A stretch of 10,594 nt of DNA from Anaerolineales bacterium UBA7227 (GCA_002473085.1 DKTP01000019.1:1-10594), one strand, 5' to 3'; positions 1 to 7,471 are shown, numbered from the stretch's first letter. Notes: generated from the sequence alone by a model not told the origin. A program made the numbers and translations.

Positions 1-25
1 TCTCCAATTACCAATTACCATTTAC
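1..25. repeat. 7-nt tandem repeat block A (TTACCAA-like), cut by window edge
   Basis: Successive 7-base units are TCTCCAA (1-7), TTACCAA (8-14), TTACCAT (15-21) and a partial TTAC (22-25). It lies inside the membrane-protein coding frame and may extend upstream of the window. Its first unit is a rotation of the unit in the block at 121-141, so the two blocks appear related. Confidence 0.75.
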
Positions 26-1833
26 TCGCCCTCCTCGCTCCCCTCTTCCTCCTCATCCTCTCCAACTTTGAAGGCCTGCTCGAAATCTTCCACGGCCTCG
101 GCTGGTTCTGGACTGCCGATCCCCAATCTCCAATCTCCAACTTCTGGACCTGGCTCAACATCAAAGACCTCAACGTCGCTCCCGACGGCGCAGGCTGGAT
201 GCCCACTCGCTACCTCTGGTGGTGGCGCGCCTCCCGCGTCGTCTCGGATTTCAGCCTCACGGGACAATTCCAGGAAGTCATTGACGAATTCCCCGCCTTC
301 TCCTTCGTCCTCGGCGACCTGCATCCGCACATCCTTTCCCTGCCCTTCAACTTCCTCGGCTTCGGCGTCGCCCTCAACCTCTTCCTCGACGGCTGGCGCG
401 GCGCGGTCAACTTCTTCGAGCTCAAACTCCGCGCGGCGCCGCGCGACTTCCTCTTCGCCGCGCTTGTCCTCGGCGGCCTCGCCTTCCTCAACACCTGGGA
501 CATCCTCCCCGCCGCGGCCCTCATCGTCGGCGCGTACGTCCTCCACCGCGTCCACGACGACGGCTGGAGTTGGTCCCGTCTCGAAGACGCGCTCCTGCTC
601 GGCCTCCCGCTCGGCGTCGCGGCCGTCGTCCTCTACCTGCCCTTCTACCTCGGCTTCTCCTCGCAGGCGGGCGGCCTGCTCCCCAATCTCGTTTATCCCA
701 CGCGCGGCGCGCAACTCTGGGTGATGTGGGGGACTCTCCTCCTCCCGCTCCTCCCCTACCTGATTTGGATGACGCGCGGCCGCGAGGCGCGTCCACGCTT
801 TGGGGCGGCTCTCGCGTGGACCTTCGGCCTGGTCCTCCTTCTCTGGGCATTTTCCTGGCTGATGGGACTCGGCGCCCAGATCCTGCGTCCCGAAATCGCC
901 GCGCAGTTCCTCGCCCAGCAGGGACAGCCCGACGCCGCCTCCCTCTTCCGCGCCGCCGCCCTCCGCCGTCTCTCCTACATCGGCGCGCTCGTCACCATTG
1001 CCGCCGTCTTCTGGCTTGCGCTTTCTCACCTCTTGACCGAAGACCGAAGACCGATGACCGAAGATGCTCAACTACCAACCGCCAACAGTCAACCCTCCTC
1101 CGTTCTCCGTCTCCCGTCCTCCGTCTTCGTTTTCCTCCTCATCCTCCTCGGCTCGCTCCTCATCCTCGCCCCCGACTTCGTCTATCTCAGCGACGGGTTC
1201 GGCTACCGCATCAACACCATCTTCAAGTTCTACTATCAAGCCTGGCAGTTGTGGTCGCTCGCCGCCGCCTTCGGGACAGCCGTCCTGCTGCGGAACCTGC
1301 GCGGCGTCTGGAGCGCAGCGTGGAGAATCCTTCTCGGCCTCGTCCTCTTCGTCGGACTCATCTACCCCGTCCTCGCCTTCCTCAACAAGACGAGCAACTT
1401 CCATCCATCCAACGGCTACAGCCTCGACGCGTCCGCGCACCTCGACCTCTACAGCCCCGAAGACGCGGCCGCCATCCGCTACCTCCAGTCCGCGCCGCTG
1501 GGCGTGGTTGCGGAAGCGATCGGCGGCAGTTACTCCAATTACGCGCGCATCGCCACCTACACTGGCCTCCCGACCGTCCTCGGCTGGCCCTGGCACGAAT
1601 TCCAATGGCGCGGCAACTGGGACGCGCACGGCTCGCGCGAACCCGATATCAAGACACTTTATGAAACCCCCGACTGGGAAACCGCCCAAGCCATCATTGA
1701 CCGCTACCAGATCCGCTACATCGTCGTCGGCGGCCTCGAGCGGACCACGTACAACGTCAGCGAGATCAAGTTCCAGCAACACCTGGCAGCGCTGTTCCAG
1801 GCGGGAAGCACGGTGATCTACGGCGTGCCGTGA
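1..1833 (+). CDS. DUF2298/YYY-type polytopic membrane protein, C-terminal part (5' end outside window)
   Basis: The frame is open from base 1, so the 5' end is missing; 610 residues remain before the TGA at 1831. The protein is strongly hydrophobic with many membrane segments. Family landmarks, in order: an aromatic/Arg stretch TRYLWWWRASRVVSD (residues about 69-83), GDLHPHILSLPF (about 105-116), INTIFKFYYQAW (about 404-415) and a soluble C-terminal tail with GLPTVLGWPWHEFQW (about 522-536). These match the DUF2298 / Chlor_Arch_YYY family, found mainly in Chloroflexi and archaea and often associated with glycosyltransferases. The reaction is unknown; a GT-C-like membrane glycosyltransferase or lipid-linked sugar role is plausible but not shown here. 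An ATG at 199 is internal: conserved-looking sequence (NFEGLLE, near residue 38) lies upstream of it. Three heptanucleotide repeat blocks are translated in frame, the longest forming a hydrophilic loop (about residues 345-375) between two membrane segments. A terminator follows immediately. Confidence 0.92.
   Translation, partial: SPITNYHLLALLAPLFLLILSNFEGLLEIFHGLGWFWTADPQSPISNFWTWLNIKDLNVAPDGAGWMPTRYLWWWRASRVVSDFSLTGQFQEVIDEFPAFSFVLGDLHPHILSLPFNFLGFGVALNLFLDGWRGAVNFFELKLRAAPRDFLFAALVLGGLAFLNTWDILPAAALIVGAYVLHRVHDDGWSWSRLEDALLLGLPLGVAAVVLYLPFYLGFSSQAGGLLPNLVYPTRGAQLWVMWGTLLLPLLPYLIWMTRGREARPRFGAALAWTFGLVLLLWAFSWLMGLGAQILRPEIAAQFLAQQGQPDAASLFRAAALRRLSYIGALVTIAAVFWLALSHLLTEDRRPMTEDAQLPTANSQPSSVLRLPSSVFVFLLILLGSLLILAPDFVYLSDGFGYRINTIFKFYYQAWQLWSLAAAFGTAVLLRNLRGVWSAAWRILLGLVLFVGLIYPVLAFLNKTSNFHPSNGYSLDASAHLDLYSPEDAAAIRYLQSAPLGVVAEAIGGSYSNYARIATYTGLPTVLGWPWHEFQWRGNWDAHGSREPDIKTLYETPDWETAQAIIDRYQIRYIVVGGLERTTYNVSEIKFQQHLAALFQAGSTVIYGVP
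121..141. repeat. 7-nt tandem repeat block B (CTCCAAT-like)
   Basis: Units are CCCCAAT (121-127), CTCCAAT (128-134) and CTCCAAC (135-141), with a weaker TGCCGAT unit in the same phase at 114-120. Three units are 21 bases, so the block adds seven codons without shifting the frame of the membrane protein. It encodes a short polar stretch, PQSPISN, between hydrophobic regions. Confidence 0.75.
1035..1125. repeat. Composite phase-locked 7-nt repeat block C, 13 units
   Basis: Thirteen consecutive heptamers keep one 7-base register across 91 bases. Units 1-4 (1035-1062) are GACCGAA or GACCGAT. Unit 5 is a divergent GATGCTC. Units 6-9 (1070-1097) are AACNNNC-like (AACTACC, AACCGCC, AACAGTC, AACCCTC). 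Units 10-13 (1098-1125) are CTCCGTT, CTCCGTC, TCCCGTC and CTCCGTC. Three different heptamer families are thus joined without breaking phase. Because 7 is not a multiple of 3, the codon phase rotates along the block, giving a low-complexity hydrophilic peptide rich in Glu, Asp, Arg, Pro and Ser between two membrane segments. It resembles in form the heptanucleotide STRR repeats of cyanobacteria; common origin is not implied. Confidence 0.85.
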
Positions 1834-1848
1834 ATGTAATTATCCCTC

Positions 1849-1879
1849 TCTCCCGGCTATAATTGCCGGGAGATTTTTT
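1849..1879 (+). terminator. Rho-independent terminator after the DUF2298 gene
   Basis: A 9-bp perfect stem, TCTCCCGGC (1849-1857) pairing with GCCGGGAGA (1865-1873), has a 7-nt loop and is followed by six T residues (1874-1879) and further T-rich sequence. It begins 16 bases after the stop codon. The loop holds a perfect TATAAT (1858-1863), so a -10 element for the next gene could overlap it, but no convincing -35 lies at the right distance. Confidence 0.85.
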
Positions 1880-1885
1880 ATTTAC

Positions 1886-1920
1886 CAGACTTGCGAAATC
1901 TTGCGGACTTCGCAAGTCTG
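1886..1920. repeat. 12-bp perfect inverted repeat upstream of hutU
   Basis: CAGACTTGCGAA (1886-1897) pairs perfectly with TTCGCAAGTCTG (1909-1920) around an 11-nt loop that itself repeats TTGCG. There is no T tract after it, so it is not an ordinary terminator. It ends seven bases before the hutU Shine-Dalgarno sequence, so it would sit in the 5' leader of any transcript starting upstream. It may be a leader hairpin, a protein operator or a member of a dispersed palindromic repeat family. Confidence 0.7.
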
Positions 1921-1939
1921 ACCGACAAGGAGACGCATC

Positions 1940-3592
1940 ATGTCTGGACCTCGCACCGTCCGCGCGCCGCGCGGGACTCAACTCACCTGCAAAAACTGGC
2001 TCTCCGAAGCCGCGTATCGCATGATCCAAAACAACCTTGACCCCGAGGTGGCGGAACGCCCGCAGGACCTCGTCGTCTACGGTGGGCGCGGACAGGCCGC
2101 GCGCGATTGGGAGTCGTTCGACGCGATCCTCGAATCGCTCAAGAATCTCGAAGCGGACGAAACGCTGCTCGTGCAGTCGGGTAAACCCGTCGTCGTGTTC
2201 AAGAGTCACCGCGACGCGCCGAAAGTGTTGATCGCCAACTCGAACCTCGTCCCGCATTGGGCCACGTGGGAATACTTCGACGAACTCGCCAAAAAGGGAC
2301 TCATCATGTACGGCCAGATGACCGCGGGTTCGTGGATCTACATCGGCACACAGGGAATTTTGCAAGGCACGTACGAAACCTTCGGCGCGCTCGCCAAACT
2401 CAAAGGCTGGGACTCGCTCAAAGGCAAGTTCGTGCTGACGGCTGGCCTCGGCGGGATGGGCGGCGCGCAGCCCATGGCGATCACCATGAACGAGGGCGTG
2501 GGACTCATCGTCGAGGTGGATAAAGACCGCGCCGAGCGCCGCCGCGCCATCGGTTATGTGGATACGGTGGTGGACAACCTCGAAGAGGCGATGACGCTCG
2601 TCGAGGAAAATGTCAAAGCGCGGACGCCGCGTTCCATCGGGTTGATCGGCAACGCGGCAGACGTGTACGACGAACTCTCGAAGCGTGGAGTCGTCCCCGA
2701 CGTGGTGACCGACCAAACGTCCGCGCATGAGGCGTTGATGTACGTCCCGTCGGGGCTGACCGTCGCCGCGGCGGACGAGTTGCGGAAATCCGATCCCGAA
2801 CGATATAAAAAGATGGCGATGGACTCGATGGCGCGGCACGTCGAAGCGATGCTGGCTTTCCAGCACGCGGGCGCGGAAGTGTTCGACTACGGCAACAACC
2901 TGCGCCAGCAGGCGTACAACCACGGCGTGACCGACGCGTTCGAGTTCCCAGGTTTTGTCCCCGCGTATATCCGCCCGCTGTTTTGCGAGGGCAAGGGACC
3001 GTTCCGCTGGGTGGCGCTTTCGGGCGAGAAGGAAGACATCTACGCCACCGACGAAGCCATCATGGAATTGTTCCCCGAGGACGCGCACCTGCATCGCTGG
3101 CTGAAGATGGCGCGTGAGAAGGTCCCGTTCCAGGGATTGCCCGCGCGCATTTGCTGGCTCGGCTACGGCGAGCGCGTGAAGGCAGGATTGAAATTCAACG
3201 AGCTGGTCGCGACGGGAAAAGTGAAAGCCCCCATCGTGATCGGGCGCGACCATTTGGACGCGGGCTCCGTCGCCTCGCCCAACCGCGAGACCGAAGCGAT
3301 GCGCGACGGCTCGGACGCGATCTCCGACTGGGCGATCCTCAACGCGCTCATCAACGCGGTCGGCGGCGCGACGTGGGTCTCGTTCCATCACGGCGGCGGC
3401 GTGGGGATTGGATACTCGCAGCACGCGGGGCAGGTCATCGTGGCGGATGGCACACCCGAAGCCGCGGCTCGCCTCGAACGCGTCCTCACCACCGACCCAG
3501 GCATGGGCGTCGTCCGTCACGCGGACGCGGGTTACGAGATTGCGATTGAATCCGCGAAGCGTCACGGCATCAAGATGCCGATGTTGAAGTAA
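1940..3592 (+). CDS. hutU: Urocanate hydratase (urocanase)
   Basis: Cytosolic NAD+-dependent enzyme that hydrates urocanate to 4-imidazolone-5-propanoate, the second step of histidine degradation. The 550-residue length is normal for the family. The N-terminal region carries [14 protein letters not shown] (about 47-60). The glycine-rich NAD-binding segment is [10 protein letters not shown] (169-178). The family signature [16 protein letters not shown] lies at 397-412 and includes the conserved active-site Cys at about 405. The C-terminal region keeps [18 protein letters not shown]. The ATG at 1940 is chosen because AAGGAGA (1927-1933) sits six bases upstream and the protein starts in register with the family. 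It is transcribed away from the preceding terminator as a single gene and converges on the amidase gene 29 bases downstream. No hutH, hutI, hutG or ftcD homologue is in the window, so the rest of the pathway must be elsewhere or absent. Base composition is strongly GC-rich (for example 46 of 60 bases in 2041-2100). Confidence 0.98.
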   Translation: MSGPRTVRAPRGTQLTCKNWLSEAAYRMIQNNLDPEVAERPQDLVVYGGRGQAARDWESFDAILESLKNLEADETLLVQSGKPVVVFKSHRDAPKVLIANSNLVPHWATWEYFDELAKKGLIMYGQMTAGSWIYIGTQGILQGTYETFGALAKLKGWDSLKGKFVLTAGLGGMGGAQPMAITMNEGVGLIVEVDKDRAERRRAIGYVDTVVDNLEEAMTLVEENVKARTPRSIGLIGNAADVYDELSKRGVVPDVVTDQTSAHEALMYVPSGLTVAAADELRKSDPERYKKMAMDSMARHVEAMLAFQHAGAEVFDYGNNLRQQAYNHGVTDAFEFPGFVPAYIRPLFCEGKGPFRWVALSGEKEDIYATDEAIMELFPEDAHLHRWLKMAREKVPFQGLPARICWLGYGERVKAGLKFNELVATGKVKAPIVIGRDHLDAGSVASPNRETEAMRDGSDAISDWAILNALINAVGGATWVSFHHGGGVGIGYSQHAGQVIVADGTPEAAARLERVLTTDPGMGVVRHADAGYEIAIESAKRHGIKMPMLK

Positions 3593-3621
3593 AAGATTGG
3601 TATTGTTGGCTCATTCAGCGG

Positions 3622-6600
3622 TTAAGGCACATAATACTCGATAACGAATGTAGGCCAGACACCGACATTGCCGTGGTCGCCGCTGTAGAACTTCATGTAA
3701 TCCGCAACACCGTTGTTGTTATCGTCAGTTGTGAAGCGCAGGCGGAATTGGGTGGTACCAGTCAGGTTGATGTAATTTCTGCCTGAGCTATTCAACACAG
3801 CGCTATACCAGTTGTTGACCGGCGTTCCAAACACAGCAACTGCTACTCTACCTGCTGCCGCCTGAAAGTCACCAACCGCCAGGTCAACTGCGCCAAACGA
3901 AGGCTTGCGCATGTCCACCAGCAAATTGCCCAGGATGGTAAATGGATTCGTGCCTGTCAGCGAATATTTCTTGATCTTTAGAGTGGCAGATGTAACGACA
4001 GCCGTATCGGGCAGGCTGGAAGTATCGAAGTGAAGGATGCCGACATACTGCCTGTTGGAAGCGTCATCGCCAAGATTAACTGTCGTGGCAGCGCTATTCA
4101 TCGTGCCGCCCACGCCGCTGGTTTCAGTGGATTCCAATACCCAGCCATCGTATGTTCCAACCGATTGAACCGTCAGGGTCTTTTTAATGGTGTAGGCTTC
4201 ACCGGTGAGGAAATCTGTTGCAAACGTATTGTGCGCCGAGTCCATAATGGAGCCGCCAGAAATTACATTCAGGCGAATCGTTCCATCGCCGGAGCCGGTG
4301 TTGACCCTGACAGTATAAACCGCAGGCGAAGTCGGGGTGATGCTCGTCACTGTCGCGCCTATCACTGTGCCGGTGGTAGAGAGAGAGAAATCATCGAAGG
4401 GCGCTACGGTATCCACGCCGGTGACAGGTTCGGAGAAGGTTACAGTAAAATCCACATTTGCATTCGCGGTGGGACTGGCCGAAACCCGCGCGCTGGATAG
4501 GACAACAGGAATGGTTTTATCTACCCCATATGTTTCGCCGCCAGTATATCCGCCGTCCAGTGGATTGGATGCAAGGTCTGTGATTGTGTTGCTGTTGCTA
4601 ACATCCAAACGAATTGTTCCATCGCCGCTTCCCGTGTTGACAGTGGCAGTATAGGTATCCCCCGAGCCGCTGACGCTGGTTATGGATGCGCCAGAAACTC
4701 CTGATGTTGTCAAGATAAAATCGCTGGCGTCTACGCCAGTTACTGACTCAGAGAAGACAACTGTAAAATCAATGTTGGATGCGTTTGTAGGACTGGCAGA
4801 GGCGCGAGTGATGGAGTTTATGACTGGCGAAGTCACGTCTACCGCCGAATAAGCGGCTATCAGCCTGGCAGTCCAATAGTTTGCCAAACTTGGATCTGGT
4901 GGATAGAATGTGCCAAGTTTGCGGTCAATCGCCATTACCCGGCGCGCATTGCCGCTGCCATTATTCATGAACATGATCGAAAGCGACTGTCCGCTGTTCC
5001 AACTGCCTGCGCCGATGATGGGCTCAAGAATGGTTTGAAGGTCAGACGTGGTACGCTTGCCTCTCCATATCCAATTATCATAATCCTGACTGACAGCTCC
5101 ATCGATATTCCATGTTACCGTCGTCAGTGAATTGGTTTGTTCATAAATATTCACGGATATTGGCGCGGTATTCCAATAATAGGGACCATCTACAGTAAAG
5201 GTGATGTAAGCATATTTTAAATCCGCTCCCCGCGGGATTTGAATGTTGTTGAACCGAAAACCGCTTGTGATTGGATTGCCGTTGGAGGGACAAGCCCCAA
5301 AGTAGATCTCATTATTTGTAGTGAGCGTTGGTGGAGTACAGTTATCGTATAAATTCGGCCCCCAATCATCGGCACGCGCCGTTATCTCAGTCTTGACGGG
5401 AGGATGCCCATCGCTCTGCTCAATGTGAATGAATTTCATCTGAGTTAAATTGGGATCGTAAGAAAGGGGGAAAAAGGCAGTGTAGTGCCCTGTGCCATCA
5501 GGTGTATGAGATGCGACAAATATGTCGGTGCCTACTTTATCAACGACAATGACGGCATGATCCCATGTGCCATTACCGGTCCAATCGTACACGATAACAT
5601 CTCCAAGCATGATATCGTTTAGGTAAGGGACATCAGATCCCTCCGGTCCTTCGTGCCAGAATTCGTAGGATTGAGTAACAAAGTTGTAAAATGCACCAAC
5701 ATCATTCCAGTAGCGTCCACGTTGCATGCCATTGAGAAGATACCATCCCTCTTCTCCGTTGCCAGCATCGCTTGGAGGCGGCAAGGGAGACGGTATTTCC
5801 ATAGATACATTACCGCCTTCGTAGAGGGCTTGCGAAACAAAGTTTATACAATCCCCCCATGGAAGCGCATCATCGCCAATATCGTACCTAGGATAATTTG
5901 GATTGTATTCATTAGCATGGCCATTTGCATAATCTACAGCACCGTCCCGATCATAGGCATGGGATGAAGCATCTTCAAGCAAGGCATTGATATTTGCTGT
6001 TTCATTTTCGCTTCGCACCGTCGATCGCGGTGCCGCTTTCATATTGTGTACCCAATAATCCGTGGATTTTCCTGCTTGCCGCAACACGCGCCATAAGTAA
6101 TCCAGATATTCGTCGGAGACAATTTTCCACTGGCCTTGTTCTTTGTGCAGAAGAATCGTATGCTCAAGGTTGTAACTGTGAGACACAAAAGGATTCTCTG
6201 GGGAGAGTTCCATTGAGATTTCATCTATAACATCATGCTCCTCAATCAATGAAACCGTAGCTGATTGAGTTTGTGCATCGATAAAAATATTTCTGATATC
6301 CAAAGAATATTTATACTTCACATATCTGAGATGATTCAATTCTGCGCGCTTTATCTCTACTGCCAGTTTTCCCAGTTCAGCACTTAAGAAGGTCTTTGCG
6401 TCTGCTCCTTCCGATATCAAATTGCCGAAACCATTCTTTTTGAAGTCATCCGAGTATAGAACACTGAGCGCGCGGTAGCGAATCTCAAAATATGATTGAA
6501 TAGCGCTTTTCAATTCTTCTTGTTGTTCTGCGGAGACGACATTTCCCGGAGTATTTGGTGTAACAAGGGGTGTGCCTGTGGGAACCGGCGTTCCAATTCC

Positions 6601-6696
6601 TGTGGTATTTGCTTGAACAGGCATTACCCAATTTCCGACAATGAGTATTATTACCATCATTACTACGACGGAAGTAAAATATTTAGACTTGTTCAT
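3622..6696 (-). CDS. Secreted Amidase_6-type cysteine amidase with Ig-like and DNRLRE/CBM-like modules
   Basis: A 1024-residue exported protein. In order: Lys-containing N terminus and hydrophobic signal segment (about 6-30); a short Thr/Pro linker; a cystatin/NTF2-like helical and beta region (about 55-205); an Amidase_6-like papain-fold domain (about 244-430); a beta-rich jelly-roll-like region (about 443-617); two Ig-like domains (about 619-726 and 727-840); and a C-terminal DNRLRE/CBM96-like beta domain (about 841-1024) ending in VIEYYVP. Catalytic candidates are Cys283 in GDCINFVSQAL and His380 in DHAVIVV, with Asp400 after ASHTPD a possible third member. Amidase_6 proteins resemble cell-wall peptide amidases; the true substrate here is unknown. 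DDNNNGVADYMKF near the C terminus looks like a calcium-binding loop. The start at 6696 is preferred over the ATG at 6732 because AAGGAGAG lies six bases upstream and the signal peptide begins directly after it. Lower GC than the flanking genes suggests acquisition by transfer. It follows the lipoprotein gene by 67 bases. Confidence 0.87.
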   Translation of the reverse strand: MNKSKYFTSVVVMMVIILIVGNWVMPVQANTTGIGTPVPTGTPLVTPNTPGNVVSAEQQEELKSAIQSYFEIRYRALSVLYSDDFKKNGFGNLISEGADAKTFLSAELGKLAVEIKRAELNHLRYVKYKYSLDIRNIFIDAQTQSATVSLIEEHDVIDEISMELSPENPFVSHSYNLEHTILLHKEQGQWKIVSDEYLDYLWRVLRQAGKSTDYWVHNMKAAPRSTVRSENETANINALLEDASSHAYDRDGAVDYANGHANEYNPNYPRYDIGDDALPWGDCINFVSQALYEGGNVSMEIPSPLPPPSDAGNGEEGWYLLNGMQRGRYWNDVGAFYNFVTQSYEFWHEGPEGSDVPYLNDIMLGDVIVYDWTGNGTWDHAVIVVDKVGTDIFVASHTPDGTGHYTAFFPLSYDPNLTQMKFIHIEQSDGHPPVKTEITARADDWGPNLYDNCTPPTLTTNNEIYFGACPSNGNPITSGFRFNNIQIPRGADLKYAYITFTVDGPYYWNTAPISVNIYEQTNSLTTVTWNIDGAVSQDYDNWIWRGKRTTSDLQTILEPIIGAGSWNSGQSLSIMFMNNGSGNARRVMAIDRKLGTFYPPDPSLANYWTARLIAAYSAVDVTSPVINSITRASASPTNASNIDFTVVFSESVTGVDASDFILTTSGVSGASITSVSGSGDTYTATVNTGSGDGTIRLDVSNSNTITDLASNPLDGGYTGGETYGVDKTIPVVLSSARVSASPTANANVDFTVTFSEPVTGVDTVAPFDDFSLSTTGTVIGATVTSITPTSPAVYTVRVNTGSGDGTIRLNVISGGSIMDSAHNTFATDFLTGEAYTIKKTLTVQSVGTYDGWVLESTETSGVGGTMNSAATTVNLGDDASNRQYVGILHFDTSSLPDTAVVTSATLKIKKYSLTGTNPFTILGNLLVDMRKPSFGAVDLAVGDFQAAAGRVAVAVFGTPVNNWYSAVLNSSGRNYINLTGTTQFRLRFTTDDNNNGVADYMKFYSGDHGNVGVWPTFVIEYYVP
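4177..4842 (-). repeat. Tandem pair of Ig-like domains within the secreted amidase
   Basis: Two consecutive domains of about 110 residues share SASPT, FSE-V-TGVD and TGSGDGTIRL segments in the same order, and the DNA for the last segment is also clearly similar between the two copies. This is a domain duplication. The second copy has an extra short insertion (TVAPFD) after TGVD. Such domains usually act as spacers or adhesive stalks on exported bacterial proteins. Confidence 0.8.
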
Positions 6697-6702
6697 GTCA
6701 AT

Positions 6703-6710
6703 CTCTCCTT
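6703..6710 (-). promoter_or_regulatory. Ribosome binding site deciding the amidase start
   Basis: On the minus strand AAGGAGAG is followed by six bases (ATTGAC) and then the ATG at 6696. The upstream in-frame ATG at 6732 lacks a comparable site and would put a charged segment before the signal peptide, so 6696 is the better start. Confidence 0.85.
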
Positions 6711-6763
6711 GTATTTCCTTGTGGTAGTACAAAGGGCGAATTTCTTGCGCGCGCTACGAAAAG

Positions 6764-7399
6764 TCACGGTAGTGAAGTTGCTGAAAGAATAATTAATGGC
6801 GGTTCGTTTGGATGTGTTCGTCTCCATTGGATATGGTTCGACAAATTTTTTGCTTTCCCAAATCGATAATATTCAAATTCCTCCTGTACATAGTCTGGAA
6901 ACATTTTTTTGTAGTCGGAAGTTCCTGGTGCAGGAATTTCTACATTCTGTATAGATCCATTGTCATCAAGGCGGATCAACGCTGGTGTGGACAAAGAGGA
7001 ATACATATCAGTGCCTGTACTTGTGGTTCCAAATGGAATAGTGCTTTCACAAACAACCCATATATAGAGAACCTGTGCGGATGCGCCTAAAATATCCCAC
7101 TCACATAAAACTTCTTCTGGATGAAGGTAAGATAATGCACTCTTTGCTAGGGCGGTCTGATATTCTTCCCATCTTTTCACTTGAATCGCGTCAGGTGTGA
7201 TTATAGGAAGGAACCGTTGTGTTGGTATTGGGGATGGGGTCATAATAGTGGGGATATCAACCGTTGCCGTCAAAGTTGGTGGAACCACGCTTAGGACGAG
7301 CGTCTCTGTTGGGGCGGGCGTCGCCACAGGCGTGCAAGCGGCTAAGAACAAGACAAGAACAAGCCAGAAATATCGGTATGGGATGCGTTTTTTAGTCAT
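6764..7399 (-). CDS. Putative lipoprotein of unknown function
   Basis: A 211-residue protein starting MTKKRIPYRY, with a hydrophobic segment and lipobox LAAC giving a lipidated Cys22, so it should be anchored on the outer face of the membrane. Residues 23-62 form a Thr/Pro/Ala-rich linker. The compact remainder (about 74-211) has two cysteines, in CEWDILG (Cys99) and WVVCES (Cys117), placed so as to allow a disulfide, and a polar C-terminal motif HIQWRRTHPNEPPL (about 189-202). I do not recognise a named domain; similar lipobox, linker and CEW/VVC patterns are my recollection of hypothetical Chloroflexi proteins. The start at 7399 is chosen over 7435 because GGAGG precedes it by five bases and the lipoprotein signal begins there. 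It is the first gene of a likely two-gene transcript with the secreted amidase, and shares that gene's lower GC. No enzymatic motif is visible. Confidence 0.85.
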   Translation of the reverse strand: MTKKRIPYRYFWLVLVLFLAACTPVATPAPTETLVLSVVPPTLTATVDIPTIMTPSPIPTQRFLPIITPDAIQVKRWEEYQTALAKSALSYLHPEEVLCEWDILGASAQVLYIWVVCESTIPFGTTSTGTDMYSSLSTPALIRLDDNGSIQNVEIPAPGTSDYKKMFPDYVQEEFEYYRFGKAKNLSNHIQWRRTHPNEPPLIILSATSLP

Positions 7400-7404
7400 C
7401 GGAA

Positions 7405-7409
7405 CCTCC
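7405..7409 (-). promoter_or_regulatory. Ribosome binding site deciding the lipoprotein start
   Basis: GGAGG on the minus strand, then five bases (TTCCG), then the ATG at 7399. It supports the shorter start rather than the in-frame start at 7435, which would place extra residues before the signal peptide. Confidence 0.8.
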
Positions 7410-7471
7410 AGTGGTAAAACGATTCGCGCGGGCATTTTGTGCCGCCATCTTCCACGAGGATTGGCATCTTA

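Noticed and set aside
22..1071. Minus-strand open frame of 349 codons rich in Glu, Gly and Arg
   Set aside because: It is antisense to the DUF2298 membrane protein, whose hydrophobic, motif-bearing frame is clearly the real one. The acidic low-complexity translation is an artefact of Leu/Phe/Ser codons read backwards.
570..1664. Plus-strand open frame of 364 codons in another frame of the membrane-protein gene
   Set aside because: The translation is Arg/Pro-rich low complexity without motifs and is out of frame with the conserved family sequence.
1858..1863. TATAAT in the terminator loop as the hutU promoter
   Set aside because: No acceptable -35 hexamer lies 16-19 bases upstream, so I mention it only as a possibility in the terminator entry.
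1766..3565. Long minus-strand open frame (599 codons) opposite hutU
   Set aside because: The plus strand encodes an unmistakable full-length urocanase; long antisense frames are common opposite GC-rich genes, and this translation has no recognisable motif and is rich in Arg, His and Val as expected of an antisense frame.
3565..3580. Inverted repeat CGGCAT/ATGCCG at the hutU 3' end as a terminator
   Set aside because: The 6-bp stem lies inside the coding sequence, 13 bases before the end of the stop codon, and is followed by no T run. It may be chance; no convincing terminator is seen in the 29-base convergent gap.
3622..7399. Amidase plus lipoprotein as a toxin-immunity or antiphage system
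   Set aside because: There is no toxin delivery signal, secretion-system gene or defence-gene neighbour, and the lipoprotein has no known immunity fold. Kept only as a speculative partner role in the findings.
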